Below, in pieces: positions 8,037-15,968 of a stretch of DNA of 64,000 nt. Source of the DNA: Roseivivax halodurans JCM 10272 (GTDB lineage Bacteria; Pseudomonadota; Alphaproteobacteria; Rhodobacterales; Rhodobacteraceae); the NCBI RefSeq assembly GCF_000521785.1, contig NZ_JALZ01000005.1, positions 158,376 to 222,375 on the forward strand, read 5' to 3'. Below the pieces are notes generated by a model, which saw only the letters and a program-made list of their open reading frames with translations, did no database searches and was not told the origin of the DNA. Position 1 is the first letter of the stretch, and each line of letters starts with the position of its first letter. The position numbers and the translations under genes are program-made.

Positions 8037-8477
8037 TCACTCTTTCGCCTCGACCCTCTGGCGTGCCATCGCGCTGTCCCGGTCGGTGATGCCGAGCATG
8101 TTCGACACGAGCCGCAGGAGCGAATCCTCTTCCGGGTCCCGCACCCCGTCGGCGAGCACGACCGACCACAGCGCCTCGATCACGCCCATCCGCTGCTCGT
8201 AGGGCACCGCATCCTTGATCGCGCGGGTGAAGCGCACGGTGTCGGGCGCCTCGGACTCGAGGGCCTCGGCATCGGCGCGCAACCGGTTGGCATCGTCCTC
8301 GGTAAGCCCGTAGCGGGTGCGGGCGATGCGGTCGATGCGCGCGCGCTCGTCATGATCGTATTCGCCGTCCGAGCGGGCGACGCGGACGAGCAGCGCCGTC
8401 AGCGCCAGCCGTGCGTCGGTGTCGGGCAGGGTCTCCGGGGCGGGGGCCGTCAGGCGCTTGAGCAGGTCTGCGAACAT
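8037..8477 (-). CDS. TerB family protein
   Basis: A 146-residue helical protein of the TerB family. The diagnostic first repeat ALLVRVARSDGEYDHDER carries the acidic loop SDGEYDHDE that binds metal in TerB, and the second pseudo-repeat reads VVLADGVRDPEEDSLL. Family members are linked to tellurite resistance and stress, but stand-alone alphaproteobacterial copies like this one have no assigned function. The ATG at 8477 is in front of FADLLKRL, the usual N-terminus. A second, more divergent protein of similar architecture is encoded immediately upstream (8513-8926) on the same strand, 35 bp away. Both follow no obvious tellurite operon. Confidence 0.85.
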   Translation of the reverse strand: MFADLLKRLTAPAPETLPDTDARLALTALLVRVARSDGEYDHDERARIDRIARTRYGLTEDDANRLRADAEALESEAPDTVRFTRAIKDAVPYEQRMGVIEALWSVVLADGVRDPEEDSLLRLVSNMLGITDRDSAMARQRVEAKE

Positions 8478-8512
8478 GGGCTCCGATATAGACCGCCTGC
8501 GCGCCGGCGCAA

Positions 8513-8926
8513 TCAGGCGCGTCTCGCGTGGGGGAGCGCGACATCCGGCAAGCCGAAAGCCCGTGCGACCGATGCCGCGGTCCATGGGTCGGTCCGTCCT
8601 TCCGCCGCGACGTGCAGGAGGCTCTCGGCGAAGGCGCGGCGTTCCTCGGCCGGCACGTTCTCCGTCACCAGTCGCGCGTAGGTGCGCCCGCACGGCACGG
8701 CCGAGGCCACGTGCTCGCAGACGCGCCGCATCTCGGCGGCCTCGGTCGCGGTCAGATCGTACCGCCGGGCCAGGACCGCGTCGATGTGCTCGGCCTCGGG
8801 CAGCAGGTCGGCCAGTTCGCCTGACGCCGCTCGTACCGTCAGCGTTCCGAGCGCCACGGGCGTATCGGCCGGGTCGAGCCAGGCCATTTCAGGCATCGTC
8901 GCCCAGTAGATCAGACGAGAGGACAT
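8513..8926 (-). CDS. hypothetical protein, probably a divergent TerB-like paralogue
   Basis: A 137-residue soluble protein I do not recognise as a named family. Its second half lines up with the adjacent TerB protein: EHIDAVLARRYDLTATEA against ARIDRIARTRYGLTEDDA, then VPAEERRAFAESLLHVAAEG against VPYEQRMGVIEALWSVVLAD, and ends ARAFGLPD against SNMLGITD. The acidic metal-loop residues (DGEYDHDE) are not kept: the equivalent stretch is PLPEAEH-like. This suggests a duplicated TerB fold that has lost one metal site. The ATG at 8926 has a purine-rich AGGCGGCG stretch upstream. It is probably cotranscribed with the TerB gene. Confidence 0.72.
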   Translation of the reverse strand: MSSRLIYWATMPEMAWLDPADTPVALGTLTVRAASGELADLLPEAEHIDAVLARRYDLTATEAAEMRRVCEHVASAVPCGRTYARLVTENVPAEERRAFAESLLHVAAEGRTDPWTAASVARAFGLPDVALPHARRA

Positions 8927-9048
8927 GACGCCGCCTCCGCTCCCGCATGCCCGCGGCCCCCTCTCCGGACCGGGATCGCCATTCGCGGCACGCCCGCAGG
9001 CGCACCGGTCACATTCGGAAAAAGCGTGGCCTGACGGACGGGGTTTGT

Positions 9049-9840
9049 CTAGCGCGACATGCGTGTCAGGGTGGCAAAGGCGCTCGTCAGCCGGGCGAGC
9101 TCGGCATCGAGCCCCCAGGGCGGGTTCACCGTGAAGAGGCCCGAGCCGACCATCCGGTGCCCCTCGCGCACGGGCGGGAAGTGCACCTCGTGGCGCAGAC
9201 CCTCCGGAAACCGCTCCTCCAGCGCCCGCACCATGCCCCGATGCCGGGCGTCGTCGAGGATCGGGTACCACAGCATCAGGATGCCGACGTTCCACTTGTC
9301 GCCGAGCTTGGCCAGCGCCTTCGGGATCGCGGCGTAATCCGCCTTCACCTCCCAGGAGGGATCGCAGAGCAGGAGCCCGCGACGCGGCTCGGGCGGGCAG
9401 AGCGACTGCGCGAGCGCGATCCCGTCCTGCCAGTGCACGCGCACGTTCGGCCCCCGCGCCGCCGCCTCGAGCGCGTCATGCTCGGCCGGGTGCAATTCGG
9501 CGAGGTCGATCCGGTCGCAGGGGCGCAGCAGCTCGCGCGCGATCAGCGGCGAGCCCGGATAGGCCTCCGCCCCGTGCGCCGCACGCACCGCCGCCAGCGC
9601 CCGCGCATAGGGATGGCCTTCGTCGAACCAGCCCGAGGCGCGCGCGATCCCGCCCGCCGCCTCGCCGGTCTTCGCCGCCTCCGCGCCCGACAGATCGTAG
9701 AGCCCGCGGCCCGCGTGGGTCTCGATATAGCTGAGCGGCTTGTCCTTGCGGGTCAGGTAGCCCAGCACCCACGCCAGCGCGGCGTGCTTGTGCACGTCGG
9801 CGAGGTTCCCGGCATGATAGGCGTGCTGGTAGGAAAGCAT
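9049..9840 (-). CDS. rlmJ: 23S rRNA (adenine(2030)-N(6))-methyltransferase RlmJ
   Basis: A 263-residue SAM-dependent rRNA methyltransferase that modifies A2030 of 23S rRNA in E. coli. The family N-terminus LSYQHAYHAGNLADVHKH is intact, YIETHAGRG is the SAM-binding region near 43-51, and LLCDPSWEVKADY carries motif IV (DPSWE in place of the DPPYE seen in E. coli). The C-terminal SGLFTVNPPW is also diagnostic. It is slightly shorter than the enterobacterial protein. The neighbours (TerB genes, cutA) suggest no operon function. The ATG at 9840 is the family start. Confidence 0.92.
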   Translation of the reverse strand: MLSYQHAYHAGNLADVHKHAALAWVLGYLTRKDKPLSYIETHAGRGLYDLSGAEAAKTGEAAGGIARASGWFDEGHPYARALAAVRAAHGAEAYPGSPLIARELLRPCDRIDLAELHPAEHDALEAAARGPNVRVHWQDGIALAQSLCPPEPRRGLLLCDPSWEVKADYAAIPKALAKLGDKWNVGILMLWYPILDDARHRGMVRALEERFPEGLRHEVHFPPVREGHRMVGSGLFTVNPPWGLDAELARLTSAFATLTRMSR

Positions 9841-9880
9841 GGGCGCTCTTCTGACGCCCGCGCGGCCCGCTGTCCAGCCG

Positions 9881-10216
9881 TCAGGCGGGGCCGGGGTCCG
9901 AGCCGTCCGGCTCGGTCTCTAGGTCGATCCAGTTGAGATAGCTCTTCGAGCCGCCCTCGATCCGGTAGGCCCAGAGCGCGGGCTCGTCGTAGGGATGCTC
10001 CCCGAGGATCAGGTGCGTGAGACCCTCGTAGGCGGAATCGGAGGTCTTGAAGAGCAGGCGCCATTCCTTGCCCTCCTCGACCTTTCCCTTCCAGCTGTAG
10101 ATCGAGGTGACTTCGTTGATCTGGACGCAGGCGGCGAGGCCGCGGTCCACGGCAGTGCGCGCGATCTCCCGTGCCGCCTTGTGGTCGTCGAGGGTCGTGA
10201 AAACTGCAAGTGTCAT
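9881..10216 (-). CDS. cutA: divalent-cation tolerance protein CutA
   Basis: A 111-residue CutA-family protein, a ferredoxin-like trimer. The conserved core reads GLAACVQINEVTSIYSWKGKVEEGKEW (residues 26-52), with the family's ACV..., YxWxG and E..EW positions, then the HPYDEPA segment. The C-terminus ends in an acidic DLETEPDGSDPG tail. E. coli mutants were described as copper sensitive, but the general role is uncertain and proposals include signalling. It stands alone between rlmJ and a DUF2306 gene on the minus strand. The length matches the family. Confidence 0.92.
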   Translation of the reverse strand: MTLAVFTTLDDHKAAREIARTAVDRGLAACVQINEVTSIYSWKGKVEEGKEWRLLFKTSDSAYEGLTHLILGEHPYDEPALWAYRIEGGSKSYLNWIDLETEPDGSDPGPA

Positions 10217-10238
10217 TTATCAACCGTAACAACGCACC

Positions 10239-10910
10239 TCAGCGAAACAAGGGGCGGCGGAGGACGAACTCGAGAATGATGAGGTACGGTAGGTAGAAGG
10301 CGATGAAGTTCACGACGTCGAAGGGCCCGGTGAACGCCTCGTTAGATCCCGCGCCCCCGGTCGCGGCGTACCAGACCCAGTAATGCAGCCGGTAGAGGAA
10401 CGATCCCAGCGCCAGCACGGCGAGCCGCAACGCCCACGCCCGGTGCCTGGGCCGATTCTTGTCGAGCGCATGATACGCCGTGTTCGCCGCCGCGATCAGC
10501 AGGAGCGCGCCGTAGAGCGCGAACCCCGCCGACATCAGCGGCCCGCCGATCGTGCCCCTGAGGGCGATGTAGAGGAGCCCGAAGATCCCCGTCACCGCAG
10601 CTGCCGTGAGCGTCACATATCCGAGCGTCCGGTGCACCCGCGGGTTCCGGGCCCGCGTGACCGGCAGAAGCTGCACCGGCGCCAGCAGCGTCACCAGCGC
10701 TCCCGCCGCCATATGCCCGAAGATCAGCACGTTCGCCGCGGGCGTCGTGAAGAACCGCGTCTCCCCGGACAGATCCGCCGTGAGCCCCCGCAGCCCGAAC
10801 CCGCCCGAATAGAGAATGAACGGCATTCCGAGGAGCAGCACGGCAAGGATCGCAAATGAGGCGCGGCTGGGCATGTCGGGAAGGATGCGGCGTGGCAGGG
10901 CGTCCGGCAA
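10239..10910 (-). CDS. DUF2306-type integral membrane protein
   Basis: A 223-residue membrane protein with six or so hydrophobic segments (about residues 17-36, 60-85, 98-118, 124-145, 163-175 and 198-216). The HRTLGYV motif near 93-99, the mid-protein YHAL and HRAWALR (residues about 155-161) and the YRLHYW stretch near 174 match DUF2306 (YozB-like) proteins, whose conserved histidines suggest haem or metal binding; that is inference. An in-frame ATG twelve codons in (MPSRASFA) could be the true start. It is minus strand, 23 bp upstream of cutA. Confidence 0.78.
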   Translation of the reverse strand: MPDALPRRILPDMPSRASFAILAVLLLGMPFILYSGGFGLRGLTADLSGETRFFTTPAANVLIFGHMAAGALVTLLAPVQLLPVTRARNPRVHRTLGYVTLTAAAVTGIFGLLYIALRGTIGGPLMSAGFALYGALLLIAAANTAYHALDKNRPRHRAWALRLAVLALGSFLYRLHYWVWYAATGGAGSNEAFTGPFDVVNFIAFYLPYLIILEFVLRRPLFR

Positions 10911-11040
10911 GCGTCACGCCGCCGCATATTCACCCCCAAAACCGACGAGGGAGGGAAGCCCAAGCGCGCCACCCGGACACGCACCGCCGGGAGCGGAGCC
11001 CCGGCGCGGACTCAAGGGCGCAGCCCACCGAGTCCAGTCC

Positions 11041-12684
11041 TCAAACCAACCTCGACACCTCTTTGGCCGCCCGCACAAAATCCCGGAACAAGGGATGCGG
11101 GTCGAACGGCTTCGACTTCAGCTCGGGGTGGAACTGGACGCCGATGAACCACGGATGGTCGCTCCATTCGACGATCTCCGGCAGCTTGCCGTCCGGCGAC
11201 ATGCCCGAGAAGGTGAGGCCCGCCTTCTCCAGAGCCTGTTTGTAGGTGATGTCCACCTCGTAGCGGTGGCGGTGACGCTCGTCGATCGCGGTGGAGCCGT
11301 AGACCTCGGCGACGCGGCTGCCTTCGGTCAGCACCGCGTCGTAGGCGCCCAGGCGCATCGTGCCGCCCTTGTCGTCGTCGGGGCGCCGGTTGACCTTGGC
11401 GTTGCCCTGCACCCATTCCTTGAGGTGATAGACGACCGGCTCGAAGCGCTTCTTGCCGGCCTCGTGGTCGAACTCCTCGGAGCCTGCGCGCGCGACGCCC
11501 GCGACGTTCCGCGCCGCCTCGATCACCGCCATCTGCATCCCGAGACAGATCCCGAGGTACGGCACCTTGTGCTCGCGCGCGAATTGCGCCGCCTTGATCT
11601 TGCCTTCGGTGCCGCGCTCGCCGAAGCCGCCGGGCACGAGGATCGCGTGGTAGCCCTGCAGGTGCGGGGCGGGGTCCTCGCGGTCGAAGACCTCGGCATC
11701 CACCCACTCGATGTTCACCTTCACGCGGTTCGAGAGCCCGCCATGGGTCAGCGCCTCGGCGATGGACTTGTAGGCGTCCTCGAGCTGCGTGTACTTGCCG
11801 ACGATGGCGACGTTCACCTCGCCTTCGGGGTTGTGGATACGGTCCGACACATCCTCCCAGCGGGTGAGGTTCGGCTTCGGCGCGGGCGTGATCTGGAACG
11901 CGTCGAGCACCGCCTGGTCGAGCCCTTCGCGGTGATAGGCGAGCGGCGCGTCGTAGATCGACGGCAGGTCCTGCGCCGCGATCACGCTGTCGGGCCGGAC
12001 GTTGCAGAAGAGCGCCAGCTTCTCGCGCTCCTTCTGCGGGATCGGCATCTCGGAGCGGCAGACCAGCACGTCGGGTGCGATGCCGATCGAGCGCAGCTCC
12101 TTGACCGAGTGCTGAGTCGGCTTGGTCTTGAGCTCTCCGCTGGCCTTGATCCACGGCAGCAGCGTCAGGTGCATGAAGATGCACTGTCCACGCGGCTTGT
12201 CCTGGCTGAACTGGCGGATCGCCTCGAAGAAGGGCAGGCCCTCGATGTCGCCGACCGTGCCGCCGATCTCACAGAGCATGAAATCCACCTCGTCCTCGCC
12301 GATCGAGATGAAATCCTTGATCTCGTTGGTGACGTGCGGAATGACCTGGATCGTCTTGCCGAGATAGTCGCCGCGGCGCTCCTTCTCGAGCACGTTGGTG
12401 TAGATCCGCCCCGACGAGATGGAATCGGTCTTGCGGGCGGGCACGCCGGTGAAGCGTTCGTAATGGCCGAGGTCGAGATCGGTCTCGGCACCGTCGTCGG
12501 TCACGAAGACCTCGCCGTGCTCGAAGGGCGACATCGTGCCCGGATCGACGTTCAGGTAGGGATCGAGCTTGCGCAGCCGGACGGAAAAGCCGCGCGCCTG
12601 AAGGAGCGCGCCGAGCGCCGCCGAGGCGAGGCCCTTGCCGAGCGAAGAGACCACACCGCCGGTGATGAAGATGAAACGTGCCAT
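11041..12684 (-). CDS. pyrG: CTP synthase
   Basis: A 547-residue CTP synthase that aminates UTP using glutamine and ATP. The N-terminal synthetase domain opens with [15 protein letters not shown] and contains [14 protein letters not shown]. The C-terminal class I glutaminase has YLGICLGMQ (catalytic Cys) and VQFHPELKS for the His-Glu pair. The length is that of the family. The ATG at 12684 is the conserved [10 protein letters not shown] start. SecG is encoded upstream on the same strand, 212 bp away, an arrangement common in Rhodobacteraceae. There is no sign of a truncated or fused form. Confidence 0.97.
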   Translation of the reverse strand: MARFIFITGGVVSSLGKGLASAALGALLQARGFSVRLRKLDPYLNVDPGTMSPFEHGEVFVTDDGAETDLDLGHYERFTGVPARKTDSISSGRIYTNVLEKERRGDYLGKTIQVIPHVTNEIKDFISIGEDEVDFMLCEIGGTVGDIEGLPFFEAIRQFSQDKPRGQCIFMHLTLLPWIKASGELKTKPTQHSVKELRSIGIAPDVLVCRSEMPIPQKEREKLALFCNVRPDSVIAAQDLPSIYDAPLAYHREGLDQAVLDAFQITPAPKPNLTRWEDVSDRIHNPEGEVNVAIVGKYTQLEDAYKSIAEALTHGGLSNRVKVNIEWVDAEVFDREDPAPHLQGYHAILVPGGFGERGTEGKIKAAQFAREHKVPYLGICLGMQMAVIEAARNVAGVARAGSEEFDHEAGKKRFEPVVYHLKEWVQGNAKVNRRPDDDKGGTMRLGAYDAVLTEGSRVAEVYGSTAIDERHRHRYEVDITYKQALEKAGLTFSGMSPDGKLPEIVEWSDHPWFIGVQFHPELKSKPFDPHPLFRDFVRAAKEVSRLV

Positions 12685-12896
12685 GTGCCCGAGGCTCCCG
12701 TGATCCTGCCTGCGATCCTTCGCGGGGGCCGAAGCGCCGGACCCACGCAATCCTGATGCGTCCGCGGGGCGTCTCGCGCCGCGGTATCACGGGATTTAAG
12801 AATAGCCGGATTCGCAGCCGGCTGGCAACCGGGCAACAAGATGCTGTAAGCCCGCTGTTCTAATCCCGCAACGTGTGGTGGTGACGTACCGCGCGG

Positions 12897-13295
12897 TCAG
12901 TCCGCGCGCGGCACCAGCGGCGCGTCGTTGTCCGGAGCGCTCTCGCCATCGCCCGTGCCCGCCGACGGCGGCGGCAGCAGGGAGTCCGTGTCGAGGCCGT
13001 CGCCGGAGCCGTCCTCGGCCGCCGGAGCGCTGCCCTGACCGGTCAGCCGGTCCATGATCGACCCGCTCGACGTGTCCGCCGCGGCGAGGATGGTCAGCAC
13101 CAGAGAGGTGCAGATGAAGGCCGTCGCGAGGATCCAGGTCAGCTTGTTGAGCGCCGTCGCCGCGCCGCGGGCGCTCATCGCGCCGCCGCCGCCGCCACCC
13201 ATTCCGAGCCCGCCGCCTTCGGATCGCTGCATCAGCACGACGCCGATCAGCGAGAGGGCGAGCAGAAGGTGGACGATGAGGATGACGTTTTCCAT
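12897..13295 (-). CDS. secG: preprotein translocase subunit SecG
   Basis: A 132-residue SecG, the small accessory subunit of the SecYEG channel. Two membrane helices are evident: residues 2-20 (NVILIVHLLLALSLIGVVL) and about 53-72 (LTWILATAFICTSLVLTIL). Between them lies the diagnostic glycine stretch QRSEGGGLGMGGGGGG followed by the MSARG...LNKLT cytosolic loop. The C-terminal 55 residues are an acidic, proline-rich tail common in alphaproteobacterial SecG. The ATG at 13295 gives the standard MENVILIVH start. It is upstream of pyrG, same strand. Confidence 0.95.
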   Translation of the reverse strand: MENVILIVHLLLALSLIGVVLMQRSEGGGLGMGGGGGGAMSARGAATALNKLTWILATAFICTSLVLTILAAADTSSGSIMDRLTGQGSAPAAEDGSGDGLDTDSLLPPPSAGTGDGESAPDNDAPLVPRAD

Positions 13296-13374
13296 TGCGG
13301 GGGCGGCCTCGTGTTTGCTCGCGCGCCTCTCTAGAGAAGAAGGCGCGCAGCCGCAAGCGGTGGCAGGGCCGGCG

Positions 13375-13593
13375 TCAGGACTGCGAGCCGCCGGGCAGCC
13401 GTCCCCAGCCGATCCGGGCCCAGAGCCGTTCGTAGAGGACATAGGTGCAGAGGCCGAGCGCGGTCGAGGCGAGGGCGAGTGTACCGCCCGCACTGACCGA
13501 ACCGGTGAAGAGCACCCCCAGAAGGGTCATCGTGACCAGTCCCAGGCTCTGCCAGCCGATCGCCTTCACCCATGTGCGTGCCCGCGTCTCCAT
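13375..13593 (-). CDS. DUF2061-type small membrane protein
   Basis: A 72-residue protein with two membrane spans, about residues 17-33 and 38-54. The start METRARTWVKAIGWQSLG and the YVLYERLWARIGWG end match DUF2061 proteins, which contain the (K)AxxWR..G motif followed by E..W.R..WG. Function is unknown; the family is sometimes found fused to or next to sulfate-assimilation or transport genes, none of which are here. The ATG at 13593 has AGGAGACGACGAGC upstream. It lies 79 bp upstream of secG, same strand. Confidence 0.8.
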   Translation of the reverse strand: METRARTWVKAIGWQSLGLVTMTLLGVLFTGSVSAGGTLALASTALGLCTYVLYERLWARIGWGRLPGGSQS

Positions 13594-13628
13594 GCTCGTC
13601 GTCTCCTCTTGCCGGGAAATGATTATGG

Positions 13629-13702
13629 ATCATCACCTATCCCGGCCGTGGAGCGCCGACTATTCGGCATCTTGTCGACATTAACCATGATGTGGTGATA
13701 AT
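13629..13702. promoter_or_regulatory. inverted AT(C/T)ATCACC sites in front of the XRE regulator
   Basis: ATCATCACC at 13629-13637 faces GGTGATAAT at 13694-13702, an eight-of-nine inverted repeat 56 bp apart, in the only AT-rich stretch between the DUF2061 gene and the divergent regulator. A TTAACCAT motif lies between them at 13681. An autoregulatory operator is plausible but unproven. Confidence 0.3.
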
Positions 13703-13713
13703 AGTGAACGACG

Positions 13714-14568
13714 ATGCCCGAACTCGACAAGCGCACCCGCGCAGCCCTTTTCCGAGACCGCCTGACCTCCGCCATCGCCACGGCCGGAGCCAACCGCAGC
13801 TCGCTGGCCCGCGAGACCGGCGTGAACCGCTCGACCATCTCGCAGCTCCTCGACGAGGGCGCGGCGCGGCTGCCGAACGCCCATCTCGCCGCCGAATGCG
13901 CCCGCGCGCTCGGGGTCAGCACCGACTGGCTGCTCGGCCTCACCGACCGGCCGGAACGTCCCGGCGACGTCGTCGCCGCGGCGGTGCAGATGACCAAGGC
14001 CGCGCGCACCGCCTCCGACGACCAGATCATCGACTGGCACCGCGAATCGGCGGGCTTCAAGATCCGCCACGTCCCCGCGACGCTGCCCGACCTCTTCAAG
14101 ACCGAGGCGGTGCTGCGCTGGGAATACGACGCCTTCCTCGGAAAGACGCCGGATCAGGCGATCCGGGCCATGCGCGACCGTCTGGTTCTGCTGCAGGAGG
14201 GGCTGTCCGATTACGAGATCGCGCTGCCGCTGCACGAGCTCGGCGCGCTGGCCGCCGGCACCGGCTACTACCAGAGCCTTCCCGTCGCGGACCGGCGCGA
14301 CCAGATCGACCGGCTGGCCGAGGCCTGCGCCGAGTTCTATCCGGCGCTGCGGCTCTTCCTCTTCGATGCGCGCCGGGTCTTCTCGGCGCCGGTCACCGTC
14401 TTCGGGCCGCGGATCGGGGTCATCTATGTGGGCCGCTTCTACCTCGCCTTCCGCGAAAGCGCGCGGGTCCGGCTGCTGACCGAGCATTTCGACGGCCTCG
14501 TGCGCGAGGCGGCGGTCGATGCCCGCCACGCGGCGGAGCATCTGCGCTCGCTCGAGGTCGCAGGATAG
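13714..14568 (+). CDS. XRE-family transcriptional regulator
   Basis: A 284-residue regulator with an N-terminal helix-turn-helix (residues about 27-60, with SSLARETGVNRSTISQLLDE as the two recognition helices) and the GVSTDWLLGLTD segment that follows the HTH in many lambda-repressor-like proteins. The C-terminal 200 residues form an unrecognised effector domain containing tyrosine- and arginine-rich segments (IGVIYVGRFYLAFRE). It is divergent from the DUF2061/secG/pyrG group, and a pair of inverted sites lies between them. The target genes and ligand are not evident. I chose the ATG at 13714 because the reading frame stays open upstream without a better start. Confidence 0.87.
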   Translation: MPELDKRTRAALFRDRLTSAIATAGANRSSLARETGVNRSTISQLLDEGAARLPNAHLAAECARALGVSTDWLLGLTDRPERPGDVVAAAVQMTKAARTASDDQIIDWHRESAGFKIRHVPATLPDLFKTEAVLRWEYDAFLGKTPDQAIRAMRDRLVLLQEGLSDYEIALPLHELGALAAGTGYYQSLPVADRRDQIDRLAEACAEFYPALRLFLFDARRVFSAPVTVFGPRIGVIYVGRFYLAFRESARVRLLTEHFDGLVREAAVDARHAAEHLRSLEVAG

Positions 14569-14599
14569 GGACGGCCCCCGCGGGCCGCCCCGCCGCGCC

Positions 14600-15739
14600 T
14601 CAGAAGTCGATCTGGATCGACGTCTGGATGCGGTTCGCGTCGTAGCTGCCGCCGCCGAACGTGTCGCGCTTGCCGTGGAAATACTCGACCCCCGCGGTCG
14701 CGCGTTCGGTGAAGGCGTATTCGGCGTTCACATGCACCGATTGCAGGCGCTCGGTGCCGTCCGACAGGCCCGACCCGTTCTCGCGCCAGCCGTAGATCGC
14801 GCGGAAGGTCCAGTCCTCGCCCACCTCCTGTGTGAGACCCGCATAGGCGGACTGCACCTCGATCGGATCGCCGTTGGCATCGAGATCGTCGCCAAGGAAG
14901 ACGAGGTAGGACGCGATTCCCTCACCATAGGTATAGGCGGCGTCGAGCGAAGCGCCCTGCCAGAGCGATGCCGTGGTCGAGAGGTTCACGCCCCAGACGC
15001 CCTGGCCGTCGCCGCCCTCGTCCTCGACCTCGCCGCCGATGACCGAGCCGCGCAGCAGCAGCGGATCGGTGTCGTAGGCGAGCGCGGCGATCGCGACCGG
15101 CGTGTCGCTGTCGGCGTTCGAATCCTCGATCGCGAAGGACGTGCTCAGCGCGTCGCTGAAGTCGTAGGTGTAGCGCACCTGCTCCTGCCGCGCGAAGGGA
15201 ATGCCCGCAAAACCCTGGAAGTCGAGCGTCGGGGGATAGGAGTCCAGCGGCATGAACGTCGTCCAGTACTTGCCAAACCGCCAGCCGCCGATCGTCGCGG
15301 TCGCGTGCCGCAGCCGCGGCTCGGGCCCGCCGTCCGAGAACGCGTCCGAGGCGCCGTAGAAGTCGAGTTCCACCTGCGTGCCGAGCTCGCCCATGCCGGT
15401 CTGCGTGGTCGTGCGGAAGCCGAGTCGCGTCTGGTTGACCGTGCCGGTGAACGCCCCGTCGTCGTCGCTGTCCGGCCCGATCAAGGCGAGGCCGAAGGTG
15501 GTGTTGCCGAGTTTCGGGCCGAAATCGTAGATCGCGTCGCTTTTCAAATAGCCGTAGAACTCGACAACCGTGCCGCTCTCGGTGCCGAAGGTCAGCGGGG
15601 TCTTCTGGTCGGATTCGAGTTCGCTCACCCGCGCCTCGAGGGCCGCGATGCGCTGTGCGTCCGACTGCGCGACCGCCGCGCCTGCAAGGGAGGTGGCCGC
15701 AAGTGCGACCGCGATGCCGGATGTCGTCGTGTTCTTCAT
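14600..15739 (-). CDS. DcaP-like outer-membrane porin
   Basis: A 379-residue outer-membrane beta-barrel protein. Residues 1-24 are a Sec signal peptide ending in AVAQ. The mature N-terminus has a short coiled-coil heptad region (SDAQRIAALEARVSELESD), a feature of trimeric DcaP-type porins, and then the GYLKSDAIYDFG strand. Alternating hydrophobic strands run to the C-terminal Phe of QTSIQIDF, the usual BamA recognition end. Inserted aspartate-rich loops (DSDDDGAF, DDLDANGD) suit a general anion-aware or cation-rich pore; the substrate is unknown. It is minus strand, divergent from purA, with 229 bp between. Confidence 0.83.
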   Translation of the reverse strand: MKNTTTSGIAVALAATSLAGAAVAQSDAQRIAALEARVSELESDQKTPLTFGTESGTVVEFYGYLKSDAIYDFGPKLGNTTFGLALIGPDSDDDGAFTGTVNQTRLGFRTTTQTGMGELGTQVELDFYGASDAFSDGGPEPRLRHATATIGGWRFGKYWTTFMPLDSYPPTLDFQGFAGIPFARQEQVRYTYDFSDALSTSFAIEDSNADSDTPVAIAALAYDTDPLLLRGSVIGGEVEDEGGDGQGVWGVNLSTTASLWQGASLDAAYTYGEGIASYLVFLGDDLDANGDPIEVQSAYAGLTQEVGEDWTFRAIYGWRENGSGLSDGTERLQSVHVNAEYAFTERATAGVEYFHGKRDTFGGGSYDANRIQTSIQIDF

Positions 15740-15898
15740 GTCACCTCGATGGGAATGTGGTGGTGGGAGAGCGCCGGGCGAAAACCCGCGCATCCTGCCC
15801 GATGTGGCCCGCGGTGCCGCGAGATCGCGTCAGGTCAACATATCGTGACATTTGCGTGTATCTTATCGCTTGCCGCCACGCACGGCACCGTTCAGCCC

Positions 15899-15933
15899 GA
15901 AAACGGTTTTCCCTTCCGCCCGCTGTCTATAAG
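15899..15933 (+). promoter_or_regulatory. possible purA promoter with overlapping palindrome
   Basis: GAAAAC-G-GTTTTC is a perfect 13-base palindrome at 15899-15911. A TATAAG -10-like hexamer starts at 15928, 16 bp after the palindrome ends, so the palindrome would cover the -35 position. There is no other good -35. It could be a repressor or activator site controlling purA; this is inferred from layout only. Confidence 0.35.
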
Positions 15934-15968
15934 AGGGCATCGGTTCAACACGTGGGAACGAGGCAGGC

